Assembly (NCBI RefSeq): GCF_000517545.1
Contig: NZ_BAIV01000032.1
Coordinates: 1 to 64,000, forward strand
From: Bacteroides reticulotermitis JCM 10512
GTDB taxonomy: Bacteria > Bacteroidota > Bacteroidia > Bacteroidales > Bacteroidaceae
Direction of reading: 5' to 3'
DNA length: 64,000 nt
Both the position numbers and the translations under genes were made by a program. Below are positions 48,495 through 58,381 of this stretch, piece after piece; position 1 is the first letter of the stretch; each line of letters opens with the position of its first letter. The notes below the pieces were generated by a model. That model saw nothing but the letters and a program-made list of their open reading frames with translations, ran no database searches and was not told the origin of the DNA.

Positions 48495-50093
48495 TTAATT
48501 ATCTGCAACAGCTTCCGGAGTTGTTCCCGGAGTATTCTGATCTGCATTGGTCAATGCCTGATTAGATTGGATCTCTACTTCCGGAATAGGCCATAACAAG
48601 ATATTGTCGTTGCTGGCAATGTTGAATATCATATTATCATTCGGATATCCTCCACCACGACGATCGACACCTTTATTCAAGCGCATCAAGTCGAACCAGT
48701 TCAAACCTTCTCCCCAGAATTCGATCCGACGTTGCAAGAATACTTCGTCTTGTACATTAGCACCTCCACTAACTGTATATTCTTTATAGCGATATGTTTG
48801 CATAAACTTCTCGAGTGTTCCTTTACCGTCTTTACCCGACATTGCTTCGGCTTCGGCTTTAATTAAATACATCTCTTCCACACGCATCAACGGAATATCG
48901 TTGGCATTGGTAGCAGTTTCAAGTACATTATTATAAGGAGCAAACTTCACCTGTGTATAAGCACCATACCCATAATCTGTCATCAACGCTTGCTGAGCTG
49001 CAGTAAGATTCACCGAACGCAAGTTCGATCCTAACCACCAACCTTTACGAGGGTCAACATCCGGAATACTATTATACAGGCTCTTATTGATCTGCTTACC
49101 GCCTGAGTAGTTAGCATATCCATAGTTGAAAGATCCCATGTGCGAAGGCCAGTTAACGATACCCGAAGTTACTACTCCATCAGTTTCATTAACGATAATT
49201 CCCCACATCCAGTTTTTCTCTTCAATATTCGAGAAAGTAGGTTTATTGATGTCGGTCATACCGCCCGGTACAATATTTTCGGCACTTGCAGCCTCAATAG
49301 CGTCATCTGCTGCAGTAGCTGCCAAGGCGTATTCGTGCATGGTCAAATAAACACGGGCACTCAGTCCATAAGCTACAGCTAAGCTAATATAGCGTTTATC
49401 CTTCCGGGCTACTTTTGCTTTTTCAAGCAGACCGATTGCTTCTGTCAAGTCAGAAGTAATCTTTGTATATACATCTTTAACAGTTGCACGGGCACAGCCT
49501 TCTTTTTCAGCTGCTTCCATGTTTTCTTCCGTAATTAAAGGTACGCAAGGTTTGCTTTCATTACCCTTATAATTGAACTGATAAAGCTGAGCTAATACCC
49601 AATACGAAAAGGCACGTGCACTCAAGCCTTGTGCAAGGTAATACTGATCAGTTGCACTTGTTGAAGCAGGATCAATACCTGAAATCACATTGTTAGAAGC
49701 GTAGATGATGGAATACATATCATTCCATACAATCTGACCTTCCAATGAAGTTTGCGAACGATCGGTAAAATCAAGATCAGAACCAGTCCAGTTGTAACCA
49801 TTATCATCGCTAACTACATCATTACCATTCGCATCTGTAAATAGCATAACGCTCGGATAACCAATATCATTATGACGTTCACGCCCCAAAGCACCTGTAT
49901 TAGGCATGTATTGATTAAACTGAGCAAAGATCGCATTTACACGGGCTTCTATTTTAGTCGGGTCCATTTTCCCAACTTCTTCTTTTTGTTCGCCTGTTAT
50001 TGTGCTGCCTTCAGGAAATGTATCCATTTCGGCGCAGCCAACAAAAGCTAAAGAAGAGAATAAGAAGGAAGCAAAAATATATTTTGTTTTCAT
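48495..50093 (-). CDS. RagB/SusD family nutrient-uptake lipoprotein
   Basis: A 532-residue SusD-like lipoprotein (ASFLFSSLAFVGCAEMDTFP) with the TPR-bearing core and the C-terminal SusD helices (LMRVEEMYLIKAEAEAMSG, LQRRIEFWGEGLNWFDLMRL). It caps the SusC barrel and delivers an oligosaccharide or peptide. It overlaps nothing and starts 25 bp after the SusC stop. The substrate cannot be predicted; no CAZyme is in the operon. Confidence 0.93.
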   Translation of the reverse strand: MKTKYIFASFLFSSLAFVGCAEMDTFPEGSTITGEQKEEVGKMDPTKIEARVNAIFAQFNQYMPNTGALGRERHNDIGYPSVMLFTDANGNDVVSDDNGYNWTGSDLDFTDRSQTSLEGQIVWNDMYSIIYASNNVISGIDPASTSATDQYYLAQGLSARAFSYWVLAQLYQFNYKGNESKPCVPLITEENMEAAEKEGCARATVKDVYTKITSDLTEAIGLLEKAKVARKDKRYISLAVAYGLSARVYLTMHEYALAATAADDAIEAASAENIVPGGMTDINKPTFSNIEEKNWMWGIIVNETDGVVTSGIVNWPSHMGSFNYGYANYSGGKQINKSLYNSIPDVDPRKGWWLGSNLRSVNLTAAQQALMTDYGYGAYTQVKFAPYNNVLETATNANDIPLMRVEEMYLIKAEAEAMSGKDGKGTLEKFMQTYRYKEYTVSGGANVQDEVFLQRRIEFWGEGLNWFDLMRLNKGVDRRGGGYPNDNMIFNIASNDNILLWPIPEVEIQSNQALTNADQNTPGTTPEAVADN

Positions 50094-50118
50094 ATTAAAT
50101 TCTCAATTTGTTAATCCA

Positions 50119-53100
50119 TTAAAATGTAAGACTAATACCTCCGGAGAGCGTACGAATAGGAGTATAAAGCGATGTAGTTGACGTAGTATAGCTCTGACGT
50201 GGGTCTAGACCCTTACGTGCAGTAATTACAGCTACGTTGTCAGCAACAAAATAAACACGTATTTTGTCAACCATCATCTTTTTAGTCAACTGCTGTGGCA
50301 AGGTATACCCAACTGAGATGTTGTTGATGCTCAGGTAATCTGAACTTTCCAACCAACGAGTAGAAGCTGAGTTTGTATACTTGTCATTTGCGTTCAGACG
50401 CGGTACATTTGTTTGCGTATTTTCCGGAGTCCAAGCATTGTAGATGTCCTTGTGCCAGTTTCTTCCTGCAGAGCTGGAAGAACCACCGTGCATAAATCCT
50501 CTATAACCTGCATCGTAAATTTTACCACCCAATTGATAAGAGAGTTGGAGAGATGCGTCGAATCCATAAGCTTCAACCGAAGTACCAAATCCACCGTAAA
50601 CAGTAGGCATCAAATCGTCAGTAGCAACTTTATAGCCTTCAGCTACTGTATAATCCGATGTTTTGATTGCATTACCTGCATCATCTTTTGCCCAGTACAG
50701 AGCAATACCGTTTTCAGGATCTACACCTGCATAATCTACCAGATACATGCGGTACATTGATTTTCCTTCTTCGTAAATACGAGAACCATCAATCATCTTT
50801 CCATTAAGGTCAGGATGTAGTTCGTTGATCTTATTCTTAACGAAAGTAGCATTCAGGTTTACGTTCCAGTTGATCTTCTTATTATTCAGAATCTGATAAT
50901 TCAAATCAACTTCAAGACCTGAGTTAGTCATTGAACCTACGTTCATCGGAACAGCAGTATAACCTAAGCTACCGGCAGTCGGACGATTGTAAAGCATGTC
51001 TTTCGATTTACGTCCGAAGTATTCAATAGAACCGTTCAAACGACTTTCCAACAAAGCGAAATCTACACCGACATTATAGGAGATAGAAGTTTCCCAAGTG
51101 ATATCAGGGTTACCTTTGTATAATAATGTACCATCAGCAAACACACCGTTAGCACCTGTCAATTTGAATTGGTCCATCCAAGGATAATAGTTCTTATCCA
51201 AGTCTACTCCCGGGTATAGGATATCATCATTACCTTGTTGTCCAAAAGATGCTTTCAGCTTCAATAGATTGATCCAAGTCAGATCTTTCATAAAATCTTC
51301 ACGAGTGATGATCCACGCAGCACTTGCTGACCAGAAATCTCCCCAACGGTTTTCCGGAGCAAAACGTGAAGAAGCATCACGACGGTAAGAAACGTTACCG
51401 AAGTAAGTGTCATTGTAAGAGTAGTTCACACGGCCGAAGAAACCTTTTGTAGAGTATGTATCTCTCTTACCATTCACCTTGAAGTTATCAATAGCATTGC
51501 CTAGATATACATTTTCAGGATTGTACAGGTTTTGTGCACTTCCCGACAAAAGCGTATACTCATAAGTATATCCATCATAACCTGCAGTAACATCAAAATG
51601 ATGTGCATCTTCAAGAGCAAACTGATAGTTAGCTACATATTGTTGGTCGAAACCAAACGTGCGTTCAGAAGACTGATAAGCAGTACCACCATAAGAGGCA
51701 CTCTGTCCCATATAAGCATTTCCGAGGTCATTGTAACGAGTGTTGTCAACGTTCATACCGAAGCGAGCAGAAACTGTAAGTCCGGAAATTGGAGTTAACT
51801 CAGCAAACCAGTTTGCGTTTACAATATCCATCAGGTATTCAGTCTTATTATAGATCAAGTCACCAGCCGGATTGGCAATAGACATGAAGGAGCGATTACC
51901 TTTTGAGCTTTGTCCATCTCCATAATCATACACTTTACGTCCGTTGTTCAGCATGATATTCTTATCTGTATCACGAACATACATCGGGTAAACAGGAGCT
52001 AAGTTATTAGCAATGAAGAAAGCGTTACCTGAAGAAGCAGTAGCATTTGCATCCTGATCAGACGGATAGCGGCTTTTTGAGTTAACGTAGCCTACATTAG
52101 CACCAACTTTCAACCAATCGTAAAGTTTATAGTCACCTTTGAAACGGCCATTAATACGTGTCAATCCAGAACCGGAAATTACGCCCTGGTCATCTAGGTA
52201 ACCGAAAGCTAAATAATAGGTAGCTTTATCATTACCACCGGAAGCATTGAAGTTATACTCCTGACGAAGATTGTTTTGGAAAGTCTCATCAGCCCAGTTG
52301 TCTGGTGTGTAATAGTAAGTTCCATCGTTATAACCTAAAGTTGCATTCGGGTTTACTTTACCATTAGAACCAACCACTAGTTGTCCCGAAGGAGCTGTGT
52401 AAATTTGGTAACCTAAACCACCCGATGCCTTAGTAGGCAAAATAGAGTTAGCTCTGATATTAGCGATTTCAGGAGTATATCCTGCACCAACCTGAGCATT
52501 ATAGATAGCCTGATAAGCAGTTTCAATGTAGTTTTTAGGACTAGTCATTACATCATAGTTCTTTACTGCACGAGAGTTTACACCCCACTTAGCATCTACA
52601 TTAATACGTGCTTTACCGGAAACACCCTTTTTGGTGGTAATCATAATAATACCATTAGCACCACGTGCACCATAAAGAGCCGTAGAAGCAGCGTCTTTCA
52701 ATACAGTCATCGATTCGATATCAGCAGTATTGATAGAAGACAGTTCGCCATCAAAAGGAACTCCATCCACAACATACAATGGATTCGTTCCGGCATTGAT
52801 AGAACCTACACCGCGAATACGCACCTTAGCGGATTCACCCGGCTGACCGTTATCATTCAAAATCTGTACACCTGCTACCGCACCAGCTAATGCATTAGAA
52901 ACGTTAGCAACCTGACGTTTCTCAATCTTATCAGCTTTCATCACAGCAGCAGAACCCGTAAATGTTCCTTTTGTTGAAGTACCATAAGCAGTTACAATAA
53001 CTTCGTCCAGAACTTCGGTATCAGATTTTAATATAATTCTCATATTAGATCTAATAGCAGTTTCGGCGCTCTGCATACCAATATACGAAACCTGCAAAGT

Positions 53101-53313
53101 CTTTGCAGAACTTGGTACGTTTGATAAACTAAATTTGCCATCTATGTCAGTAATAGTACCTTTCGTGGTACCTTTTACTAATACAGAGGCTCCAACAACT
53201 GGCTGCCCGTCTTCTTCTGAAATCACAACGCCTGTGATTGTTTGAGATTGGGCGGCTACTTGGCTTAGACCCACAAAAAGGCACGCCAATAACAGCATCA
53301 ATTTTCTCTTCAT
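50119..53313 (-). CDS. SusC/RagA family TonB-linked outer membrane transporter
   Basis: A 1064-residue TonB-dependent transporter: signal peptide (KLMLLLACLFVGLSQVAAQ), a carboxypeptidase-like regulatory domain (ITGVVISEEDGQPVVGASVL), plug domain with VVDGVPFDGELSSINTADIE, then the beta-barrel ending in GISLTF (C-terminal Phe for BAM recognition). It works with the adjacent SusD-like lipoprotein. Full length with no frame break. Two -7 boxes lie upstream. Confidence 0.95.
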   Translation of the reverse strand: MKRKLMLLLACLFVGLSQVAAQSQTITGVVISEEDGQPVVGASVLVKGTTKGTITDIDGKFSLSNVPSSAKTLQVSYIGMQSAETAIRSNMRIILKSDTEVLDEVIVTAYGTSTKGTFTGSAAVMKADKIEKRQVANVSNALAGAVAGVQILNDNGQPGESAKVRIRGVGSINAGTNPLYVVDGVPFDGELSSINTADIESMTVLKDAASTALYGARGANGIIMITTKKGVSGKARINVDAKWGVNSRAVKNYDVMTSPKNYIETAYQAIYNAQVGAGYTPEIANIRANSILPTKASGGLGYQIYTAPSGQLVVGSNGKVNPNATLGYNDGTYYYTPDNWADETFQNNLRQEYNFNASGGNDKATYYLAFGYLDDQGVISGSGLTRINGRFKGDYKLYDWLKVGANVGYVNSKSRYPSDQDANATASSGNAFFIANNLAPVYPMYVRDTDKNIMLNNGRKVYDYGDGQSSKGNRSFMSIANPAGDLIYNKTEYLMDIVNANWFAELTPISGLTVSARFGMNVDNTRYNDLGNAYMGQSASYGGTAYQSSERTFGFDQQYVANYQFALEDAHHFDVTAGYDGYTYEYTLLSGSAQNLYNPENVYLGNAIDNFKVNGKRDTYSTKGFFGRVNYSYNDTYFGNVSYRRDASSRFAPENRWGDFWSASAAWIITREDFMKDLTWINLLKLKASFGQQGNDDILYPGVDLDKNYYPWMDQFKLTGANGVFADGTLLYKGNPDITWETSISYNVGVDFALLESRLNGSIEYFGRKSKDMLYNRPTAGSLGYTAVPMNVGSMTNSGLEVDLNYQILNNKKINWNVNLNATFVKNKINELHPDLNGKMIDGSRIYEEGKSMYRMYLVDYAGVDPENGIALYWAKDDAGNAIKTSDYTVAEGYKVATDDLMPTVYGGFGTSVEAYGFDASLQLSYQLGGKIYDAGYRGFMHGGSSSSAGRNWHKDIYNAWTPENTQTNVPRLNANDKYTNSASTRWLESSDYLSINNISVGYTLPQQLTKKMMVDKIRVYFVADNVAVITARKGLDPRQSYTTSTTSLYTPIRTLSGGISLTF

Positions 53314-53765
53314 AAATTCTCTCTCTTAAAGTTTAACTTTACATTAATTTTCCTTCACTCTAACAAGTTGCAAATGTATTAATAAAATATAAATAAATAA
53401 GCAACTTTATCAAAAAAGGTTGCAAATATAACATTTCGTTACCAATAAAGGAAGATTTATGATTAAAAACTGGTTAGTCGATAGCAAAAACTTCGATTTT
53501 CAAAAGAAGAATAAACATATTGTCTGGACAAAAAGTCTCTTTTAACATTGGATTCGCTTATTTTTAGTCACTAAATACTGCTATAATTGCATCTTTTTGT
53601 TTATCTCGATGAAAGACCTACAAAAAAGTGCCATTTATTTAAAAGTTCTGTGAATACTTAATCGACGATATTTTATTTTTTTAGAGATATTAATAGATGT
53701 TCGCTTCTAAGTGCAGTACAGATTACGTCTAACTAAATTCTATATATTAACTAAAAAACAAGAGA
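53314..53765. other. intergenic region with two tandem minus-strand promoters
   Basis: This 452-bp AT-rich gap lies between divergent SusC and the integrase gene. On the minus strand, TACATTTG (53371-53378) and TATATTTG (53423-53430), each within a repeated GTTGCAAAT(G/A)TA motif, give two possible -7 boxes for SusC. I saw no long inverted repeats typical of invertible promoters. Confidence 0.55.
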
Positions 53766-54836
53766 ATGGAAAAGATTAGTTACAACCTCGTATTTAACCG
53801 AACAAAAAGATTGAATAAAAAGGGGATGGCTTTAGTACAAGTGGAGGCATATTTAAATAGTAGAAAAAGATACTTTTCCACTAAAATATATCTTAAGCCT
53901 AATCAGTGGGATGCAAAACGTAGTATGGTAAAAAACCATCCTAACTCTAACATCCTGAACCAGATGCTATATAAGCACATTGCTACTATTGAACAAGCAG
54001 AATTTGGACTATGGCGTCGAGGAAAAGCAATTTCATTGGATTTATTAAAGGAGTCGATTGATAAGCCCGTAGGTAGCGATAAGTCGTTCCTTGCTTTTTT
54101 TAAAGAAGAGGTTGCTAATTCTTCTTTAAAAGAAAACACGAAACAAAATCATCTATCGACTTTGGAATTACTGCAGAAATTCAAAAGAGAAGTACTATTT
54201 ACTGACCTGACATTTGATTTTGTTTCTTCTTTCGACAATTATCTGCAATCCAAAGAATATCACCTTAATACAATAGCTAAGCATATGAAGCACTTGAAGC
54301 GATATATCAATGCCGCTATTAACAAAGATTATATGGACGCGCAAAAATATGCATTCAGGAAATATAAAATAAAAAGCGTTGAAGGCAGTCATACGCATCT
54401 AACACCAGAAGAATTGCGCAAGCTAGAAGATCTATCACTAGAGGGTAGATCTGCAAAATGGCAAAAGACAAAAGATGCTTTTCTGTTCTGTTGCTACGCT
54501 GGTTTACGATATTCAGACTTCATAAGCTTGAAGTCTACAGACTTCGTAGAGTTTAATCAAGAGACATGGCTTATCTACAAATCAGTCAAGACTAGTGCTG
54601 AAGTCCGGCTTCCTTTATATTTATTGTTTGAGGGGAAAGCACTTCTAATATTACAGCGTTATATGGATGATCTCAATTGCTTTTTTAAGTTAAAAGATAA
54701 TTCTAATATTAACAAAGAATTGAATATATTAAGGAGGCTAGCTGGAATTGACAAACACATATCATTTCACACCGCAAGACATATGAATTTTTATTTTCGT
54801 CTGAAAACAAGCAAGTTACAAGAATATTTTTCTTGA
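53766..54836 (+). pseudogene. tyrosine integrase, C-terminally truncated
   Basis: A 356-residue tyrosine recombinase with arm-binding domain, core-binding domain and part of the catalytic domain: Arg in CYAGLRYSDF, Lys near YKSVKTS, and H335/R338 in SFHTARH. After HTARH the sequence turns into unrelated residues (MNFYFRLKTSKLQEYFS) and stops, so the second His/Trp and the nucleophilic Tyr are missing. It therefore cannot be catalytic. The breakpoint at about 54780 marks the left edge of the mosaic region. A simple one-base error is less likely, because no other frame resumes the catalytic end. Confidence 0.8.
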
Positions 54837-55234
54837 CAGGTAACGATTTAGAAACGAGCGAGTCTCGTTTATTTACGTCATTTTTCACAAAGTACAAAGA
54901 ACGATATTGAACTGCAAAGTTACAAAAGAATCTTATATTACCAATATACTCAATCATTTTTTTGCGTTTCCCTTTTTCCAATCTATTTTGGTTACTCATA
55001 CCAGAATGCTTTTCCAGTTTTAACCCTTCATTACAAACTTAAAAACAGAAGTTTAGGCAGGCAGGAATAAGCATTGGGCAACAATATGGAAATGAGTGAA
55101 ATTCTTTACCTTGCTTCGTTTTTCCATTGCTTCAAATAATTTCGCCACGATAACTGCTTTTTGAGAGAAACCACAACAATCAATACCTTTTCTATTTCTA
55201 TTTTTCGGACAGTATGAATATAGCAAAGAATTTG

Positions 55235-55242
55235 TACCTTTG
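55235..55242 (+). promoter_or_regulatory. promoter -7 element of leader RNA
   Basis: TACCTTTG fits TAnnTTTG; transcription would start near 55250 and run into the structured leader. Confidence 0.55.
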
Positions 55243-55263
55243 CCCTTGAAAAATAGAAAATAG

Positions 55264-55458
55264 CGGCTTGTAAAGCCGTTTATATAATATAACATAACGT
55301 TCGCTGAACGTCTCGACACGAAAACTGGCACTTTTCAAACAACCGAGAATAACAGTCGCAATGTTCATGCTATACGAAAGTATGGCGTGGGCTTGCCTGT
55401 TTCGGTTGTTGGGTATGCCAGTACCTCGTGTCGGAATAGCGTAAGTTCACGCTTTTTT
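55264..55458 (+). ncRNA. structured leader RNA ending in an intrinsic terminator
   Basis: Nested stems: CGGCTT/AAGCCG (55264-55278); ACGTTC/GAACGT (55297-55311); then a long-range fold CGACACGA (55314-55321) with TCGTGTCG (55426-55433), ACTGGCA (55324-55330) with TGCCAGT (55416-55422), ACAACCGA (55339-55346) with TCGGTTGT (55402-55409), and an inner CATGCTATAC/GTATGGCGTG hairpin capped by GAAA (55366-55389). It is followed by AGCGT/ACGCT plus a T-run (55438-55458), an intrinsic terminator, 45 bp before the reductase ATG. No second promoter is seen, so the downstream gene needs read-through. It could be an attenuator, a riboswitch or an sRNA; I do not recognise an Rfam family. Confidence 0.7.
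55361..55444 (+). CDS. possible 27-residue leader peptide within the structured RNA
   Basis: ATG at 55361 opens a 27-codon frame (MFMLYESMAWACLF, then RLLGMPVPRVGIA) whose TAA (55442-55444) lies in the terminator stem. A ribosome translating it would disrupt the long-range fold and the terminator, as in attenuation leaders. It could be chance; no RBS is obvious. Confidence 0.35.
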   Translation: MFMLYESMAWACLFRLLGMPVPRVGIA

Positions 55459-55503
55459 GTTGGATACAGGCGAACACAGTATAAACAATTAAATTGAAGA
55501 AAA

Positions 55504-56040
55504 ATGAAAAAGATTAAAGTTTTCATCGCTGTGTCGCTCGATGGTTACATTGCTTATCCTGATGGCGGAATGGATTGGCTGGCAGGACTTAATGCCCCTG
55601 CCCTGAAAGAATTTAAGGATAAAGTGTTTTACAATTCTATAGACACTGTCCTTATGGGAAGTGGTACATATCAGGAGATAACATCTTCTGATGTGGATTG
55701 GCCGTACAAAGACAAAACAACTTATGTGCTTTCCCGTCGAAAAAATAATCTTCCTCCTAAAGCAAACGTATCGTATCTTACTGAAAATGTATTGGAATAC
55801 ATACGTCAAATCAAACGTCAGGATGGCAAGGATATTTGGCTTTTAGGTGGCGGGCAAACGATAAGACTTTTGTTGAACCATGATTTGGTGGATGAACTGC
55901 ACCTTTGTTACATCCCTGTTATGTTTGGAGACGGTATTCCTTTGTTCCCATCCAGAATGAAAACATCAAAATGGGAATTGTGCGGCAGCAAGACGTTTGA
56001 ATCCGGTATATTGAAGGTCGATTACGTGTTATCCGCATAA
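55504..56040 (+). CDS. dihydrofolate reductase / RibD C-terminal family protein
   Basis: A 178-residue RibD_C/DHFR-like reductase: KVFIAVSLDGYIAYPDGGMDWL, DTVLMGSGTYQEI, TYVLSRRK and IWLLGGGQTIRLLLNHDLVDE (NADPH-binding Gly-rich loop). Members of this YyaP-like group are widely found as cargo on mobile elements; true DHFR activity is not shown. It probably depends on read-through of the upstream leader terminator. AT-rich relative to the next gene. Confidence 0.88.
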   Translation: MKKIKVFIAVSLDGYIAYPDGGMDWLAGLNAPALKEFKDKVFYNSIDTVLMGSGTYQEITSSDVDWPYKDKTTYVLSRRKNNLPPKANVSYLTENVLEYIRQIKRQDGKDIWLLGGGQTIRLLLNHDLVDELHLCYIPVMFGDGIPLFPSRMKTSKWELCGSKTFESGILKVDYVLSA

Positions 56041-56166
56041 CAGAACATTTTCGAATCAAAAACAGCATGAATGGACAACTTCCTGAAAAATACATTCAAA
56101 AATTCGTTTTTGTCGAAAAACCGCCGCGTTTGGTCGAAAAAAATAAATGTGCATTTCATCCACCCG

Positions 56167-56174
56167 TACCTTTG
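56167..56174 (+). promoter_or_regulatory. promoter -7 element in front of the truncated receptor
   Basis: TACCTTTG within CGTACCTTTGCCGC fits TAnnTTTG; a start codon (56201) for a short peptide MKKEWFHQLKK follows. Confidence 0.5.
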
Positions 56175-56200
56175 CCGCATCAAAGTAAAGGTAAAAAGAA

Positions 56201-58296
56201 TATGAAAAAAGAATGGTTTCATCAGCTAAAGAAACCATACTGGAGATTACAATGAAGGAAAGCGTACAGGCATTGGACGAAATAGTTGTCCGCCCGAAGA
56301 CGAACAAGGACGCGCCGCTCAACCCGATGGCATTGGCCGGGGCGCGGATGCTCAGCGTGGAAGAAGCAAGCCGTTATGCAGGCGGTTTCGATGACCCTGC
56401 GCGGCTGGTCGGTTCGTTTGCGGGCGTAGCGGGCGATGTAACAAGCAACAGCATTGCCATCCGGGGCAATTCGCCGCAATCCCTGCAATGGAAATTGGAA
56501 GGTGTTGAAATACCCAATCCCAGCCATTATCCCGAAATCGGCGGTGTGGGTGGCGGCATCCTGACAGCATTCAGTTCACAGGTGCTGGGTAATTCCGACT
56601 TCTTCGCGGGCGCTTTTCCTGCGGAATACAACAATGCGCTGTCGGGCGTATTTGACATGGCGCTGCGCAACGGAAACAACCGGCAATATGAGCACACGGC
56701 GCAAGTAGGGACGCTCGGCGTGGAATTTGCTTCCGAAGGGCCTTTCAAAAAAGGAGAACGGGCTTCTTACCTCTTTAACTACCGCTATTCGTCGATGGCT
56801 TTGGCGGGTGATATTGCCGGCGGCGACATGAAAGAGGTTTCCGGTATGCGCTACCAAGATTTATCTTTCAAAATTAATCTCCCCACCCAAAAAGCGGGCG
56901 TTTTCTCGCTGTGGGGCATCGGAACAAACGACGGTTTTGTGAACTACCTGCCTGACGACCTGTCCGATTTCGATTATATTCCCATCGAAGGGACAGCCCG
57001 CCAGTATATGGGCACGGCAGGATTGGGGCATAAGATTTTTCTGGATGAGAATACTTATCTCAAATCCACGTATGCCGTCACATATTCCCAAAATCATACG
57101 ATGACAGACCTGTATGATGCCAACCGCCGGAATCCGCAACGGATACAGGATATGCTCGACAAAAATACCAACCTCATTTTCCATTCATACTTGAACAGGA
57201 AGTTCAGCGCACGGCACACAAACCGTACCGGCGTCACGCTTACAAACCTGTTTTATGATGACAATTATAACATCGCCCCAAACGCTCCTTACACTAACGG
57301 CGAGCCGATGGAGAACTTTGCCGACGCAGACGGGAACAGTTTCCTTGCTTCGGCATACACCCAGTCATCTTATCAGTTCAATGAACAGTTCACTGCCCAA
57401 TTGGGACTAAACATGCAATATTTTGCACTCAACCGGCGCTGGACATTCGAGAAACGGGCAAGCATCCGCTGGCAGGTGTCTCCGCGACATGTTTTTGCTT
57501 TGGCTTATGGTATGCACAGCCGCCACGAGCGACTCGATTATTATTTTGTTACCACTCTGGAAACGGGCAACCGTTTGGTAAACAAAAACCTTGATTTTGC
57601 CAAAGCCCATCATGCGGTATTGAGCTATGACTGGAACGTTTCGGACAATATACATTTTAGGATTGAGCCTTATTTCCAGTATCTTTATGATGTGCCTGTC
57701 GTGCCGGGCAGCGGCATTTCCATTATCAACCAAACCGATTTTTATATGACCAGGCAGTTGGTAAATGACGGAAAAGGGCGGAACTTTGGAATTGATTTCA
57801 CTTTTGAACGCTATCTGAAAGACGGTTATTATTACATGCTGACGGCTTCGGTCTTCGATTCCAAATATCGCGGAGGTGACGGCGTCTGGCGCAATACCCG
57901 CTACAACCGCCGCTTCTTAACCAATGCCTGGGTGGGAAAGAATGGATGCTCGGACGGAACCGGCAAAATGTACTGGGGGTTAATCTGCGTATGAACCTGA
58001 TGGGCGGCAATTATTATACTCCCTTAGACGAAGCAGCGTCGCTTGCCGGACAGCGTCCCGTCGAAGATGAAAACCGAATGATGGGCAGTCAAAATCCTGT
58101 GGCTTTCACGGCTCACATAACGGTAAGCTACAAAATCAACAGACAGGGAACGGCGCATGAGTTCGGACTGAAAATGTTGAACATAACCGGAAGCACGGAT
58201 TTTTACAATTTCGACTACAATTACCGTACCGGACAGTTGGAACATGCGGCGGCAGCAGTCAGCATCCCTAATATTTACTACAAAGTGACGTTTTGA
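56201..58296 (+). pseudogene. TonB-dependent receptor, 5' deletion plus one-base frameshift
   Basis: From 56213 the frame encodes the end of a carboxypeptidase-like domain (SSAKETILEITMKESVQALD), then plug (ARLVGSFAGVAGD, SNSIAIRGNSPQSLQWKLEG) and beta-barrel, ending VSIPNIYYKVTF. There is no signal peptide or N-terminal domain: the start region (MKKEWFHQLKK) is joined directly to the end of that domain, so the 5' part was deleted while a promoter was retained. A frame change near 57945 (VGK-EWMLGRNRQ) is repaired by one added A. GC-richer than the flanking genes. Without a signal it cannot reach the outer membrane. Confidence 0.8.
58267..58294 (+). repeat. receptor 3'-end repeat, copy 1
   Basis: A 28-bp segment covering the end of the receptor (PNIYYKVTF) that matches 58954-58981 at 26 of 28 positions; both differences are third-codon-position changes. 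Confidence 0.8.
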
Positions 58297-58381
58297 GGGG
58301 TGAAAAGCAGGATTGGGCAACTATTTAAAATGGGGAAAGTGCAATTTTACACCCGATTATTTAAAAGATAAAGAAAAAAGG

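Larger units (their letters stand above)
54837..55503. other. non-coding junction region with a leader RNA
   Basis: Contains a hairpin AAACGAG/CTCGTTT (54852-54870), GTAACTTTGC on the minus strand at 54914-54923 (matches the CTnDOT-type core GTAnnTTTGC), a promoter (55235-55242) and the structured RNA at 55264-55458. A minus-strand frame at 55053-55331 has some protein-like appearance but no family I recognise. Confidence 0.55.

Noticed and set aside
53314..53765. Invertible promoter between SusC and the integrase
   Set aside because: No pair of matching inverted repeats flanks the promoter, and the adjacent integrase lacks its catalytic tyrosine.
54709..54999. Minus-strand 96-codon frame across the integrase end and junction
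   Set aside because: It overlaps the real integrase coding sequence, has no family signature, and its composition is that of AT-rich non-coding DNA.
55235..55242. GTACCTTTGC as a CTnDOT att core
   Set aside because: The motif coincides with a well-placed -7 promoter box, and no element end is seen there.
55053..55331. Minus-strand 92-codon frame before the leader RNA
   Set aside because: It ends in protein-like text, but overlaps the promoter and first stems of the leader RNA and matches no family I know. It may be a decayed remnant.
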